NCBI GenBank assembly: GCA_017520425.1
Contig: JAFXFO010000028.1
Span: forward strand, 25,780-89,779
DNA length: 64,000 bases
Source of the DNA: Lachnospiraceae bacterium
GTDB taxonomy: Bacteria; Bacillota; Clostridia; Lachnospirales; Lachnospiraceae
Direction: 5' to 3'
The notes under the pieces were generated by a model. That model was not told the DNA's origin, searched no databases, and worked only from the letters and a program-made list of their open reading frames with translations. A program made the position numbers and the translations under genes. Shown here in pieces: positions 63,835-64,000 of the stretch (positions within the stretch are counted from its first letter, which is position 1; each line of letters begins with the position of its first letter).

Positions 63835-64000
63835 ATTTACATAGAGAGGCATTCAAAGTTAAGAAAGACTAACTATTAAAAGTCAAGTCTAAAAACAAAA
63901 TTTTATGAATGATTTGCAGAAATGCATTTCAGGATATAAAAGAACTCTTGCAGAGTTCTTTGAACATTGAAAACTGCATGACAAATAGAGCATCATTATA
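63835..64000 (+). other. Leader region resembling pre-16S rRNA leader
   Basis: The leader contains a 9-bp hairpin (AAAGAACTC/GAGTTCTTT, 63939-63961), then TTTGAACATTGAAAACTGCATG, split here as TTTGAACATTG + AAAACTGCATG. A CTTTGAACATTGAAAACTG run commonly precedes rRNA genes in clostridia. The 16S gene itself would lie past the window edge and is not seen. Confidence 0.5.

Overview
The window looks like a chromosomal stretch from a spore-forming, motile, anaerobic Lachnospiraceae-type Firmicute. The evidence is the gene content: an atpZ-atpI-type F-ATPase operon, spoVT, spoVG, a degenerate LytM (SpoIIQ-like) protein, glgC/glgD, a chemotaxis receptor, an Ile T-box and a DnaD/DnaI-type primosome pair. 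Promoters resemble TTGACA-N17-TATAAT and ribosome binding sites are strong AGGAGG types. The family-level placement is inferred from protein character; no database was searched.

Layout. 1-0.85 kb: tail of a SleB-type cell-wall hydrolase and a DUF402 gene. 0.87-8.1 kb: complete F1Fo ATP synthase operon (atpZ-I-B-E-F-H-A-G-D-C); subunit c carries residues typical of Na+-coupled rings. 8.1-13.2 kb: a small conserved hypothetical protein, a ComER/ProC-like reductase, a methyltransferase and a large membrane-anchored protein ending in a decayed C39-like domain. 13.2-13.8 kb: queT with a possible preQ1-type leader. 14-15.5 kb: chemotaxis receptor. 15.5-19.4 kb (minus strand): DnaD-like, DnaI-like, PRPP synthetase and bioY as one operon. 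Upstream of it are several DnaA-box-like sequences, followed by murC. 21.4-24.1 kb: glgC-glgD-spoVG.

24.1-28.9 kb is the most accessory-looking part. It has a lipoprotein and two copies of a ~250-bp terminal-inverted-repeat element. These flank two GNAT acetyltransferases (one apparently with an ACG start) and a peptidase-E-like gene. Then comes a TIR-transmembrane-leucine-rich-repeat protein behind a consensus promoter. 28.9-33.1 kb: pth-mfd. 33.2-48.6 kb: a signalling-rich stretch with a GGDEF-EAL-PAS protein, nagA, a tandem-domain esterase, HD-GYP, a VWA lipoprotein divergent from an ECF sigma/membrane-partner pair, two diguanylate cyclases, spoVT and pncB. 48.6-54.6 kb: ileS under an Ile T-box, with glgP 13 bp downstream. 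54.7-57.5 kb: aconitase-family hydratase and SseB-like protein. 57.6-61.2 kb: SpoIIQ-like protein, ddl, murF. 61.3-63.8 kb: a membrane XRE regulator and a sigma factor with a long C-terminal extension. The window ends in what looks like the promoter and leader of an rRNA operon.

The strongest non-coding novelty is a pair of very long hairpins, at 45568-45751 and 58544-58662. They have unrelated, fully self-complementary outer arms but share a conserved 36-nt inner segment in opposite orientations. Together with the 250-bp element pair and the TIR-LRR receptor-like protein, these are the items most worth following up.
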